Below are positions 9,943-19,614 of a stretch of DNA of 64,000 bases, one piece after another. Location of the stretch: NCBI RefSeq assembly GCF_019977655.1, contig NZ_AP024849.1, positions 3,939,001 through 4,003,000 of the forward strand, read 5' to 3'. The notes below the pieces were generated by a model. It did no database searches. It was not told where the DNA came from and saw only the letters and a list, made by a program, of their open reading frames with translations. Both the position numbers and the translations under genes were made by a program. Each line of letters begins with the position of its first letter. Within the stretch, counting starts at the first letter, position 1. This stretch comes from Clostridium gelidum (GTDB lineage: Bacteria > Bacillota > Clostridia > Clostridiales > Clostridiaceae).

Positions 9943-11553
9943 ATGTTAAAAACCAAATTATACAATAAAAATTATAATCAATTTAATGATAATTATCAAC
10001 TTATATTACCATTAAATTTAGAAAACTTAATACCAGAAGATGATTCAGTCCGCTTGCTAAGCCATATATTGGAGGGATTAAATTATACAAAGTTGTATCA
10101 GGCGTACTCTTCCGTTGGAAGAAAACCGGCAGTGGAACCAAAAATCATGTTCAAAATAGTATCGTATGCTTATTCTCAAAATGTTTATTCTAGTAGAAAA
10201 ATAGAGAAAGCATGCAAAAGAGATATAAATTTCAAGTGGCTACTTCAAGGTTATAAAGCACCTGATCATGCTACCATTAGTAGATTCCGTAAAGAATATC
10301 TTTCAAATGAAGTAATTGAAGATTTATTTTATCAACAAGTTAAATATCTAGCAGCTCAAAAGGAAATATTATTTGAAAATGTATTTATTGATGGTACTAA
10401 AATCGAAGCGAATGCCAATCGTTATACTTTTGTTTGGAAGAAATCCATTTATAAAAATGAGGAAAAAATGTTTGATAAGATTCTTACTCTTGCTGAAAAT
10501 ATCAATCTTGAAGAATCGAGAGACTTTATTGTTAAAAAAGAAACATTGATATATGATATTGATAAAATTCTCGAATGGCTTTTATATGAAAAAGACAAAA
10601 GAAACATAGAGTTTGTTCACGGTATTGGTAAAAGAAAAACTGCAATTCAGAAATGGATAGAGCAACTATTTGAATATAAAGAAAGACAAGAAAAATATAA
10701 TTTCAGTAAAAACATATTATCAAAAAGAAATAGTTATTCTAAAACTGATACAGATGCAACTTTTATGCGTATGAAAGATGACCATATGAGAAATGGTCAA
10801 TTGAAACCTGCATATAATGCACAAATCGCAGTTGAAAGTGAATACGTAACCGGGGTCGGAATATTTGATGATAGAAATGATATAGCAACATTAATACCTA
10901 TGCTTAATAATATGCAAGAAAAAATTGGGTATAAATATCTTAATGTAATTGCAGATTCTGGTTACGAAAGTGAGGAGAACTATTTATTTTTAGAATCTAA
11001 CAATCAAACTCCGTATATAAAACCACAAACTTATGAAAAGTGGAAAAAAAGAAGTTTTAAAAATGATATTAGTAAACGTGAAAACATGAAATATGATGCA
11101 GAATCAGATTTATATATTTGCCATAATGGTAGAAAGTTGATTCCGACCTCTATTATTAATAGAAAATCCGCCAGTGGATACAAATCAGAGGCTACTATCT
11201 ATGAGTGTGAAAGTTGTGATAACTGTGCTCATAAATCGAAGTGCACGAAAGCAAAAGGAAATAGAAAGATGCAAGTTTCAAAAACTTTTGTGGAAAAGCG
11301 TGAAATATCTTATAGAAATATCACAACTGAATTTGGAACTAAATTAAGAATGAACAGATCTATTCAGGTCGAAGGAGCATTTGGAGTTCTAAAAAGTGAT
11401 TATGAATTCAATAGATTTTTAACACGTGGAAAAAATAGTGTTAAAACTGAATTTATTTTGCTTTGTTTTGGCTACAACATTAACAAATTGCATTTAAAAA
11501 TACAAAATGAAAGAACCCAAAATCATCTTCATGAATTAAAATCTACTGCCTAA
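9943..11553 (+). CDS. IS1182-family transposase
   Basis: A 536-residue DDE transposase. The N-terminal DUF772-type domain (about 15-100) has GRKPAVEPKIMFKIVSYAYS and PDHATISRFRKEY. The catalytic core contains FIDGTKIEANANRYTFVWKK (first acidic region) and VIADSGYESEENY (second). The C-terminus holds the cysteine cluster CESCDNCAHKSKC and the closing EGAFGVLKSDYEFNRFLTRG block. Length is normal for the family and the frame is open throughout, so it is probably active. Confidence 0.93.
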   Translation: MLKTKLYNKNYNQFNDNYQLILPLNLENLIPEDDSVRLLSHILEGLNYTKLYQAYSSVGRKPAVEPKIMFKIVSYAYSQNVYSSRKIEKACKRDINFKWLLQGYKAPDHATISRFRKEYLSNEVIEDLFYQQVKYLAAQKEILFENVFIDGTKIEANANRYTFVWKKSIYKNEEKMFDKILTLAENINLEESRDFIVKKETLIYDIDKILEWLLYEKDKRNIEFVHGIGKRKTAIQKWIEQLFEYKERQEKYNFSKNILSKRNSYSKTDTDATFMRMKDDHMRNGQLKPAYNAQIAVESEYVTGVGIFDDRNDIATLIPMLNNMQEKIGYKYLNVIADSGYESEENYLFLESNNQTPYIKPQTYEKWKKRSFKNDISKRENMKYDAESDLYICHNGRKLIPTSIINRKSASGYKSEATIYECESCDNCAHKSKCTKAKGNRKMQVSKTFVEKREISYRNITTEFGTKLRMNRSIQVEGAFGVLKSDYEFNRFLTRGKNSVKTEFILLCFGYNINKLHLKIQNERTQNHLHELKSTA

Positions 11554-11598
11554 TTATGGAATAAAATAAGTAGGCTTATTTGAGTGCGCTTGAAATTC

Positions 11599-11650
11599 AG
11601 AAATCTCCCCAAAATTGATTTGATATTTCAATTTTGGGGAGATTTCTTTC
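11599..11650 (+). terminator. Intrinsic terminator after IS1182 transposase
   Basis: A 20-bp perfect stem (11599-11618 with 11628-11647; core AGAAATCTCCCCAAAATTGA) is followed by TTTC. It lies 45 bases past the transposase stop, inside the right end of the element. Confidence 0.8.
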
Positions 11651-11748
11651 TTTGAATCGAAAAGGAGCATCGCTCCTGATCGAAAATCAATCATTTTGCG
11701 ACACTCCCTTTATTTTCAGCCTTAAATTTTGGATAAAATTATTTAATA

Positions 11749-13866
11749 TTAAATATATATATCTGAAAATTCAATATTGACTTTTTCAGCACTATTTTTT
11801 TCATAAAGTATATGATTTTCCATGCTTGCAGCCAACTCATTATCTTCACTGTCAAAAGGAAAAGTAATTAAAAATTTAGTTCCCACATTAAGTTTACTTT
11901 TACAAGTTATAGTGCCACCTTGAATTTCTACAAGAGATTTTACAAGAGATAGACCTATTCCGCTACCTTCATTTTGTCTAGATAAACTTGAATCAACCTT
12001 TTGAAATCTCTCAAAAATCTTTTTCTGCATTTCGTCAGGTATTCCTATTCCGTCATCTTCTACACTAATAGTCACGTTATGTAAATCTGTTTTATAAATA
12101 CATACCTTAATAGTGCCCTTTTCTCTTCCATACTTCACGGAATTCGATAACAAATTTAACATTATTCTTTCAATTAAATTCGAATCACAGTTACAATATA
12201 ATTCTTCCATTTCTGTATCAAAAACTACATTCATCTTTTTATTTTCTGCATAAGTTGTAATTGACAAGGTTATATTCTCAATTACACTTATAATGTCTTC
12301 TACTGCAAATAATGGTTTAAAGAATCCTGCTTCTATTCTAGATAAGTCAATTATATTGTTAACTAATCTAATCAGTCTTAAACAATTTTGTTTAATTATA
12401 TTATTATATTTTGTAATATCCTCTATGGATAAATTATCATAATAACTCATTTGCATTTGCAAAACAGAATAAATAACATTTATTGGAGTTCTTAACTCGT
12501 GAGATATATTTGTAAAAAATTCATTTCTTTCTTCTAATAAATGATGCTCAATAATTACTTCCTTCTTGTTGTAATCAATGCAGTTTGATAATATATTCAA
12601 TCCATTATGAATACATTTAGCCATGGTTTTGCAAGAGCTATAACCGCATGCTGAACAATTAATATTTCTTGATTCTTCAGTTAGCTTGTTCATTTTTATA
12701 AATATTTCATCATATTCTTTATTAGAGGGTTCTATTATATCATTAACAATAATTGTTTTGTTATATACTCTTCTAAAATCTTCAAGTTTCAATTTTTTAT
12801 CGAAATAACCATATAACCATTTAATTTTTTTCCGTACTAATTTTCCACCTTTATCTGCTTTTTTTATATTCTTTAACTTAGCAAATTTATAATCAACTTC
12901 ATCTATTGTTGTGGAATTTGTATACTTATTACAGGTACCTGTACCAAAATTACAACCATAAGAACAATTAAGAATGTCTACAAGTAAAGGTGCTTCCTTG
13001 TTGTTTTTTAAATTATTGTTATAATCTTCAAGGTATTTATAAGCATTATGTGGCCCGTTTATTTGTCTTATCCAAGCATCTTTTATATGTAACTCAATAT
13101 TTTCCTTAAGTCCTCCTGGTCTACTGAAAAGAAAGCCTAAACTACAACCCATATCATCAAATTTAGCTTCCTCATAATTATATAAATCGATATTATTAGC
13201 TTCCAAATATTCTGTTAGTTTTTTAAAGGTTACATTGTATTTTACATAACCATAAGTATTTTTATCATTAATTTCATCAGATTTTGCGACACATGGTGAT
13301 AAAAATGCAATATCATCCTTTATATTTTCATACTTTTTCATATAAATAGCAGCACACATCATTGGACTATGCACCGGTGCAAGTTTATCTATTAATTCTG
13401 GCTGATATTTTTGTATGTAGTTAACAATTGAAGGACAAGGCTGAGCTATCATCGTATTTAAATTATCTTTTTTCATTGTTTTTAAATATGCCCAAACAGT
13501 TATGTCCGCACCAAAGGATACGTCATAAATAAAGTTTACTCCTAAATTTTTTAAGTAACCTAATAATTTTTTATATTCATGAAAATTTACTATAATAGAT
13601 GGCGCTGCAATTACTGATAATTTCTTTCCATTATATAAGTCTTTAAAGAATCTTTCTGTATCATCTTTAAAATCTCTAGCATTATGATCACAAACTTTAA
13701 TGCATTTTCCACAATGAATACATTTTTCAGTATTAACTTTTATTTTATTATTTCCATCAACAATATAAGCAATATTAGCGCCAGTAACAGGGCAATTAGC
13801 GATGCATTTATTACAGCCTATGCATTTTTCCTCGTCTAAATATATTTGTTCTATAAAATTATACAT
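11749..13866 (-). CDS. Hydrogenase-like iron-sulphur sensor histidine kinase
   Basis: A 705-residue fusion. The start at 13866 (MYNFIEQIYL) is chosen because AAGGAG lies 9 bases upstream; an in-frame ATG at 13899 has no such site. Domains in order: two 4Fe-4S ferredoxin motifs (CIGCNKCIANCP and CIHCGKCIKVC, about 10-60); an [Fe] hydrogenase large-subunit-like domain (about 70-330); a further Fe-S motif CSACGYSSCKTMAKC (about 405-420); a HisKA phosphoacceptor helix with NEFFTNISHELRTPINV (about 455-475); and a HATPase_c domain with N, G1 (DDGIGIP) and GSGIGLSLVKS motifs. H-cluster motifs are altered: QPCPS, LSPCVAK and MGCSLGF, the last lacking the second cysteine of C-x-x-G-C. It probably senses redox or H2 and phosphorylates an unlinked regulator (inference). 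No response regulator is adjacent. Confidence 0.85.
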   Translation of the reverse strand: MYNFIEQIYLDEEKCIGCNKCIANCPVTGANIAYIVDGNNKIKVNTEKCIHCGKCIKVCDHNARDFKDDTERFFKDLYNGKKLSVIAAPSIIVNFHEYKKLLGYLKNLGVNFIYDVSFGADITVWAYLKTMKKDNLNTMIAQPCPSIVNYIQKYQPELIDKLAPVHSPMMCAAIYMKKYENIKDDIAFLSPCVAKSDEINDKNTYGYVKYNVTFKKLTEYLEANNIDLYNYEEAKFDDMGCSLGFLFSRPGGLKENIELHIKDAWIRQINGPHNAYKYLEDYNNNLKNNKEAPLLVDILNCSYGCNFGTGTCNKYTNSTTIDEVDYKFAKLKNIKKADKGGKLVRKKIKWLYGYFDKKLKLEDFRRVYNKTIIVNDIIEPSNKEYDEIFIKMNKLTEESRNINCSACGYSSCKTMAKCIHNGLNILSNCIDYNKKEVIIEHHLLEERNEFFTNISHELRTPINVIYSVLQMQMSYYDNLSIEDITKYNNIIKQNCLRLIRLVNNIIDLSRIEAGFFKPLFAVEDIISVIENITLSITTYAENKKMNVVFDTEMEELYCNCDSNLIERIMLNLLSNSVKYGREKGTIKVCIYKTDLHNVTISVEDDGIGIPDEMQKKIFERFQKVDSSLSRQNEGSGIGLSLVKSLVEIQGGTITCKSKLNVGTKFLITFPFDSEDNELAASMENHILYEKNSAEKVNIEFSDIYI

Positions 13867-13927
13867 CAATAATTTCTCCTTATCCTTAACCCTCGTCATT
13901 TTTAATTTGAATTATTCAAAAAGACTT

Positions 13928-14677
13928 TTAAAGATTTTGGTTAATTAAAATATGAGAATGTAATATTCCTGCAGTATTATCTTTATCATCAATACTAGCA
14001 CCATTTTTTAATGCTTCAGTTGTAAAACTAACTGTATTATCTTCATATGGTAAGCCTTGTTTTGCTAAGGCATAATGTGTTAGTTCATGAATTAACATTC
14101 TTTCTTTTATTATATTTTTATCCTCTGAGTTAGTATTCAAAGAATAATCAATTATAATTTTAACTGGCTTATCATTATTATAGAAAGTTTGTCCATATAC
14201 AATATAATCTGCATTGTTATTTTGTTTAGCTGAATTAAATTCCACTGGAATATCTAAAGTCATGTTGTAATTATCCTTTAACCATCTAGTTGCATATTCT
14301 TGTAATTCTCCATTTGTTGTTAATTTATTTACATATGTTATACCATTATCGCCCAATTTATAATTATCTCTTTTACTAACATATGGTTTTGCTTGTGTTA
14401 CCATTCCACTTGAATTGACTGTTATTGTTAGTGCCTCACCTACTTTAAAAGTATTATCATCTGTAATAAAAGAATAATACTCTTTATCGTTTTGAACTAT
14501 TACAATATTACAATCGTTAGAATGATTTATTACAGCGATATTTACATTATATATATCAGATGTATTATCTTTTGGGATATTTAATGTTATTTCATATGCT
14601 TTTACAGTAGTTATTGGAGTCATTGTTAATAATATTATTGTCATACTTAATATTATTAATTTTAAATTTGCTTTCAT
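13928..14677 (-). CDS. Secreted protein with HExxH metallopeptidase motif
   Basis: A 249-residue protein with a signal peptide (hydrophobic residues 5-22, likely cut after VKA). The first half is beta-rich and unrecognised. The second half has the zinc signature HELTHYALAKQG near residue 196 preceded by IKERMLI, and an E about 25 residues later (FTTEALKNGA) that could be the third ligand, as in gluzincin/peptidase-MA-like proteins. It probably acts outside the cell on the wall or on proteins. The substrate is unknown. It lies 62 bases beyond the sensor kinase, on the same strand. Confidence 0.6.
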   Translation of the reverse strand: MKANLKLIILSMTIILLTMTPITTVKAYEITLNIPKDNTSDIYNVNIAVINHSNDCNIVIVQNDKEYYSFITDDNTFKVGEALTITVNSSGMVTQAKPYVSKRDNYKLGDNGITYVNKLTTNGELQEYATRWLKDNYNMTLDIPVEFNSAKQNNNADYIVYGQTFYNNDKPVKIIIDYSLNTNSEDKNIIKERMLIHELTHYALAKQGLPYEDNTVSFTTEALKNGASIDDKDNTAGILHSHILINQNL

Positions 14678-14938
14678 ATTAATTACCCCTTTTATTTTCT
14701 TTTTTTCGTTTCATTCCACACTTAATAATTTATATTATACTATATTGTATTTACTAAAACATCCTTTTTTATGTGCATTATTACTTTTTTAATAATATTT
14801 ACTTATTATTATGCCTCTGATAAAATGCTATATGTAGTTATATATAATATTGGTAACTTTACACACATAAGCATGATTTTTATCATGGATCTCTATAAAT
14901 ATTTTAGGCACATGAAATAAAATAACAATATGAACTAG

Positions 14939-14972
14939 AAAAGGACTGCTATTAAAATAAGCAATCCTTTTA
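14939..14972 (-). terminator. Terminator after the SPFH gene
   Basis: AAAGGA(CT)GCT pairs with AGC(AA)TCCTTT across an AT-rich loop and is flanked by T-rich sequence on the minus strand. It lies about 90 bases past the SPFH stop. Confidence 0.5.
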
Positions 14973-15059
14973 TGATATATAAATTCTATAAGTAATAATC
15001 TGTAATTATATTAATTTAGCTTGTACACTTTTGATATTAATTATTAAGTTTTTATTGTT

Positions 15060-15914
15060 TTATTTCACTTGTTTATCTTGATTCATTAAAGATGATATAT
15101 CCATTATATTACCACCACTACCCATAACTATAGGAGTTTTACCATCCCATTTATCTATGAATTTAGATTGTAAAATACTTTGGTCTATTGATTTAGCTAA
15201 TACATCATTTGCCTTAGCTTGACCTTCTGCTTGAGTAACCTTAGCTTCTGCATCAATCTTAGCTTTTTCAGCTTCTAATTTAGATGTCTCTAATTCTTGT
15301 TGCTTGTTAATTCTAGTTTGAATAGCTTGTGATGTTGCATCATCCAATCCTATTCTTGAAAAGTTTACAGAATCAATTACAATACCATATTCATTAAAAT
15401 TTTGTTTTGTATGTTCTAACACTTTTGCATTTAAATCAGCACGTTTTTCTCCATAAATATCTATTACACTAAATTTACTACTTACTTCTGCTGTCCATGC
15501 TTTCATTTTACCTCTAATAAATGTATCCTCAATTGTTTTACCATCTTGTCCTTTAAATTTTGTAAAAGTTTGTGGTAATTTATCTGCATCGAAATGATAC
15601 GAAAACTCAAGATCAACATTTACTGTTTTACCATCTGATGTTGGAACTGAAAAAGAATCATCTCCGTTTGAACCTTCTTTTGCATCTTTAGATAAATATG
15701 CTTGTTCTGTTGCTACTGAATATTGTCTTACTGAAGATAAAGGCGATACAAACTTTAATCCTTGAGATAATACTTCATCTCTTATTCCACCATCCATTGA
15801 ATATACAATTCCTACATACCCTGCTTTAATTGTATGTGCTGACATTATGCCACAAGCTAAAATGCCTATAAGTACTACGCCTGAAACAATTGCCCCTATC
15901 ATTTTGTTTTTCAT
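15060..15914 (-). CDS. SPFH/Band-7 (prohibitin-like) membrane protein
   Basis: A 284-residue protein with one N-terminal membrane helix (about 6-27), then an SPFH domain starting IKAGYVGIVYSMDGGIRDEV. It continues through a helical region (LETSKLEAEKAKIDAEAKVT, about 205-245) typical of prohibitin/HflK-like proteins. Such proteins oligomerise at the membrane and organise proteases or membrane domains. The ribosome site AAGGAG lies 10-11 bases before the ATG. It follows a 42-residue membrane protein at 15943 by 28 bases, so the two are probably co-transcribed. Confidence 0.85.
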   Translation of the reverse strand: MKNKMIGAIVSGVVLIGILACGIMSAHTIKAGYVGIVYSMDGGIRDEVLSQGLKFVSPLSSVRQYSVATEQAYLSKDAKEGSNGDDSFSVPTSDGKTVNVDLEFSYHFDADKLPQTFTKFKGQDGKTIEDTFIRGKMKAWTAEVSSKFSVIDIYGEKRADLNAKVLEHTKQNFNEYGIVIDSVNFSRIGLDDATSQAIQTRINKQQELETSKLEAEKAKIDAEAKVTQAEGQAKANDVLAKSIDQSILQSKFIDKWDGKTPIVMGSGGNIMDISSLMNQDKQVK

Positions 15915-15942
15915 TTTTTATTATCTCCTTCTTTTATATATC

Positions 15943-16071
15943 TCATTTAAATATATTCTTTATTTTATTAATTATATTATTTATAAAAAAATTACCTATC
16001 TTGTCAGCAAAATTTAAACTTAATAACCATATAATAATTACTATCATTGCTATTATTATATATAATACCAT
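15943..16071 (-). CDS. Small single-span membrane protein upstream of SPFH gene
   Basis: This 42-residue ORF starts MVLYIIIAMIVIIIWLLSLN and continues into a basic amphipathic tail (DKIGNFFINNIINKIKNIFK). The ribosome site AAAGGGGAAG sits 6-7 bases before the ATG. One hydrophobic helix fills residues 2-19. It is 28 bases from the SPFH gene on the same strand. Small membrane partners (NfeD-like or otherwise) often accompany SPFH proteins, but this one is too short for NfeD and is not recognised. Confidence 0.6.
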   Translation of the reverse strand: MVLYIIIAMIVIIIWLLSLNFADKIGNFFINNIINKIKNIFK

Positions 16072-16241
16072 CTGTACTTCCCCTTTATTATATTTTTAAT
16101 TTCATATATTCTAGTTTCTAACTGGTCACTTTCCTTATAAAGTCTTTCCTTCGTAGAATTGAATAATGTATAAACAATATTCTTATTAATACTTTTTTAG
16201 ATTTTAAATAATTAGAAACAAGAATTAGAGTTTATTAAGAA

Positions 16242-16418
16242 TCATTCTACTCCTTGTAGCAACAATAAACAAGCATGGCTTAAATTTAAATCATATTGAT
16301 ATCTTACATCGAAATGAATAGAACCAATAAGGTCTTCATCAGTTTGCTGAAATATTTCTTTTATAATTAGTAATCCAAAAATAATATTAATAGGTGAATT
16401 CGGCCTTTGGAAGCTTTC
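16242..16418 (-). pseudogene. Fragment of an IS1182-family transposase
   Basis: The minus-strand frame ending at TGA 16242 reads RPNSPINIIFGLLIIKEIFQ then QTDEDLIGSIHFDVRYQYDL. This is the DUF772 region of an IS1182-type transposase (GRP-x-x-P-I-N-I-x-FG-x-LIIKE and IHFDVRYQY). Only about 58 residues survive, with no start and no catalytic core. It differs in sequence from the intact copy at 9943, so it is from another element. Confidence 0.7.
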
Positions 16419-16555
16419 TTACTATATAAAACCAAAAAACGTTCCTCATTTATTTGTGGAAAAATAGTATATCATAGACTATAATTGTAATTATATTAGT
16501 TTATTTACTGATATGGTTATTATATATCTTAATGATAAGAATGGAGAAATGTTTT

Positions 16556-19468
16556 ATGGAAAATACTTCAAAACTTAAAATATCAAAAAAATTAGTTTTC
16601 CTACTTTTCCTATTATTTATTGTAATAGACTTTCAGAAAATTTCGGTAAAAGCAAATGAACTCCCTAAAAATATCCTAATTATAAATTCCTACTCTAATG
16701 GTTTTTATTGGACCGATGGAGAATGTGACGGGATTATTGATACTTTAAATTCTAAAGAAAACGTTATAAAGTATGTAGAATACATGGATTGGAAAAGATA
16801 TAACTCTGAAGAAAGTTTGAACAAGTTATATGAGTATTATAAATATAAATATTCAGGAAAAAAAATTGATTTAATAATCACAACAGATGATGCAGCTTTG
16901 AATTTTGCAATAAAATATAGGAAGGACTTATTCTCTGATGCACCCTTAGTCTTCGGAGGCGTCAATAAAGATCCTGCTAATATAATATTAAAAGATGTCA
17001 CTAATGTAACTGGTATTTACGAATCTACTTACCCAGAAGTGACTATTAATGATGCCTTAAAAATGAAACCTAAAACAAAAAAACTATATGTAATCCATGA
17101 CAATACTGAGACAGGGATAAGTTTTTATAATTTAGTAAAAAATTCAGTATCATTACTTGATGTAAATCTTATTGTAGATGATTTAAGTAACTATGATATT
17201 GATGAATTAACTAATAAGGTTTCAACTCTTGAAAATGACAGTATAGTCATTTTTGATGCTTATAGTACTGATGCAAAAGGGCTTTCCCTCCCCATGGAAA
17301 AGTTTGCGAATAGAATTTCCAGCAATAGTTCAGTACCTATTTTCACCACATCAGAAGTCTTAATAGGTGAAGGCTGTATTGGTGGTAGCGTGCTCAGTGC
17401 TAAAGTTCACGGAATTGACATAGGCACTCTTGCTCTTAAAATTCTAAGTGGGGAAGATATAAATCAAATCCCTTTTGTAGACAAAAAGTCTCTCCGTTCT
17501 ATATATGACTACAACATACTTAAAAAGTATGGATTAGATTCATATCCCCTTCCTCCAGATAGTATAGTAATTAATAAACCATTTTCATTCTATGAAACAT
17601 ATAAACTCCAAATTTATATTGTTGCTTCAATATTTATGATTCTCTTAGCTTTGGTTATATATCTTATGATTAATATACTGGAACGAATTAAAGTAGAAAA
17701 AAAACTCATTGAAAATAACGAGGAAATTAGCGCTCTATATGAAGAACTCATTGCATCTGAAGAATCTTTACAAATAAATTATATTGAGCTTAACAAAAGA
17801 CAAGATGAAATTTTATTAAGTGAAGAAAAATATAGATTGGTAGTTGAATCTTCAACTGACATCACTTGGGAGCAAAATTGTAAAGATAATACTAGAAAAT
17901 ACTCTGACAAATTATTTGAGATACTTGGATATACAAATGATGAACTAAATACTTCTCATGATTGGAAAAATATAGTTCATCTACAAGATAGAGATATTTT
18001 AAAGGTAATAACTACAAACTATGCAAATAATACGATTAATAAAAAAAATATTGAATATAGAGTACGATGTAAAAATGGACAATACAAATGGATTATTTCA
18101 AATTCAAACCCACAATTCGATGCAAACGGAAATTTAGTAAAAGTATATGGTGCTTATAAAGATATAACCGAATTAAAAGAGAATCAATTAGAAATAAACA
18201 ACCTTGCATTTTATGATTCCATTACTCAACTTCCGAATAGGGTATCTTTATATAATACAATTGGAAAATTAACTGAGTCAAAAAAAGAATTTGCATTGTT
18301 TTTTTTAGATCTCGACAATTTTAAAATAATAAATGATTCTTTTGGACATCCTGTTGGCGATAAATTGTTAATATTAGTAGCGGAGCGTATAAATTCTATG
18401 AATAAAGATGAACACACTGCTTTTAGACTTAGTGGTGATGAATTTATTATTCTTTATACAGGTTCAAAAGATAAAGTAGTTATAGAGAATATAGCAAGTA
18501 CAATTCTATTAAAAATATCAGAATCATATGATATAGATGGTAGCCATTTTCATATCAGTTCGAGTATTGGTATCGCATTGTATCCTGAAAATGGTGTCGA
18601 TGTATATGAATTACTCAAAAATGCTGATACTGCAATGTACAATTCAAAAGAATCAGGAAAAAACAAATATACATTTTTCAATACTGTTATGGGTGAAAAT
18701 ACAATAAGGAAAATTAATTTACATAATAATTTACATGATGCCATTGAAAATAATGAATTCATTTTATATTATCAACCAATAACAGATGTCATTAGTGGTC
18801 AAATAGTCGGAATGGAAGCTTTAATAAGATGGATAAGCCCTACAGAAGGTTTTATTCCACCAGATAAATTTATACAAGCTGCAGAAGAGTCGGGCCAGAT
18901 TATTGAAATAGGAACTTGGGTTATACGAAGTGCATGTAATTTTGCTAATGAACTTTTAGATTTAGGACATAAAAATTTTTATATCTCAATAAATGTATCT
19001 GCAGTACAGCTTATGCAAAAAAATTTCAAGGATATATTATTTAATATTATAAATGAAACTGGTGTTCCAACTGAATGTTTACTGATTGAAATTACTGAAT
19101 CCGTTTTTATGGAATCCTTTGATGATATGACAATATTACTTTCAGAAATTAGAAAACAAGGTATAAGAATAGCTCTTGATGATTTTGGATGTGGATATTC
19201 TTCATTAACATATTTAAAACACCTTCCTATGGATGTAGTAAAAATTGACAAGTCATTTATTGATGATATTTTAGGTGATAATCAGAAAGAGTGTGTTGTA
19301 GGTTTAATAATAACACTTATGAAACAGCTTGAATTTAAAGTTATTGCTGAAGGTATTGAAACAAAAGAACAACTAGAATATATAAGTAAATATAACTGCG
19401 ATTTATTTCAAGGTTATTTAGTTAGTAAACCAGTTCCAAAAGAACAGATAATAAACCTCCTTAACTAG
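16556..19468 (+). CDS. Periplasmic-binding / PAS / GGDEF / EAL signalling protein
   Basis: A 970-residue c-di-GMP protein. The start at 16556 is preferred because GGAG lies 9 bases upstream; in-frame ATGs at 16532 and 16541 lack a good site. Order: signal/membrane segment (about 10-28); ABC sugar-type substrate-binding domain (about 40-330); membrane helix YIVASIFMILLALVIYLMIN (about 358-377); coiled coil; PAS with PAC (about 425-545, ending YGAYKDITELKE); GGDEF (about 560-715) with an SGDEF active loop and no RxxD inhibitory site; EAL (about 730-965) with EALIRW and DDFGCGYSSL. Both catalytic domains look competent. An extracellular ligand probably tunes c-di-GMP level (inference). It is monocistronic. 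Confidence 0.92.
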   Translation: MENTSKLKISKKLVFLLFLLFIVIDFQKISVKANELPKNILIINSYSNGFYWTDGECDGIIDTLNSKENVIKYVEYMDWKRYNSEESLNKLYEYYKYKYSGKKIDLIITTDDAALNFAIKYRKDLFSDAPLVFGGVNKDPANIILKDVTNVTGIYESTYPEVTINDALKMKPKTKKLYVIHDNTETGISFYNLVKNSVSLLDVNLIVDDLSNYDIDELTNKVSTLENDSIVIFDAYSTDAKGLSLPMEKFANRISSNSSVPIFTTSEVLIGEGCIGGSVLSAKVHGIDIGTLALKILSGEDINQIPFVDKKSLRSIYDYNILKKYGLDSYPLPPDSIVINKPFSFYETYKLQIYIVASIFMILLALVIYLMINILERIKVEKKLIENNEEISALYEELIASEESLQINYIELNKRQDEILLSEEKYRLVVESSTDITWEQNCKDNTRKYSDKLFEILGYTNDELNTSHDWKNIVHLQDRDILKVITTNYANNTINKKNIEYRVRCKNGQYKWIISNSNPQFDANGNLVKVYGAYKDITELKENQLEINNLAFYDSITQLPNRVSLYNTIGKLTESKKEFALFFLDLDNFKIINDSFGHPVGDKLLILVAERINSMNKDEHTAFRLSGDEFIILYTGSKDKVVIENIASTILLKISESYDIDGSHFHISSSIGIALYPENGVDVYELLKNADTAMYNSKESGKNKYTFFNTVMGENTIRKINLHNNLHDAIENNEFILYYQPITDVISGQIVGMEALIRWISPTEGFIPPDKFIQAAEESGQIIEIGTWVIRSACNFANELLDLGHKNFYISINVSAVQLMQKNFKDILFNIINETGVPTECLLIEITESVFMESFDDMTILLSEIRKQGIRIALDDFGCGYSSLTYLKHLPMDVVKIDKSFIDDILGDNQKECVVGLIITLMKQLEFKVIAEGIETKEQLEYISKYNCDLFQGYLVSKPVPKEQIINLLN

Positions 19469-19522
19469 CATGTAGTTAAAGTTTTATTATTTATCCCTAT
19501 TAAATAATAGTCCCAAATATTT

Positions 19523-19562
19523 AGGATAGCTTGTTACAATATAGCAAGCTATCCTTTTTTGT
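19523..19562 (+). terminator. Intrinsic terminator between convergent genes
   Basis: AGGATAGCTTG (19523-19533) pairs perfectly with CAAGCTATCCT (19545-19555) and is followed by a T6 run. It ends the GGDEF/EAL transcript and may also serve the convergent receptor gene at 19615. Confidence 0.85.
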
Positions 19563-19614
19563 TTATTCTGTTACAGAAGCATATTTTTCTACAATTTCCT
19601 CTAGTAATTATTTA

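Larger units (their letters stand above)
8113..11707 (+). mobile_element. IS1182-like element interrupted by an ISLre2-like element
   Basis: The left end GGGGCTGTTGCAAAA (8113-8127) and the reverse complement of the right end, GGGAGTGTCGCAAAA (11693-11707), form imperfect terminal inverted repeats (12 of 15). The transposase at 9943 belongs to IS1182, whose elements are normally about 1.7-2 kb. The span here is 3.6 kb because an ISLre2-type transposase gene lies between the left end and the IS1182 gene. The simplest reading is nested insertion. No clear target duplication was found at either level. Confidence 0.5.

Noticed and set aside
16099..16555. c-di-GMP riboswitch ahead of the GGDEF/EAL gene
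   Set aside because: No conserved GEMM core sequence was visible; the region instead holds transposase debris.
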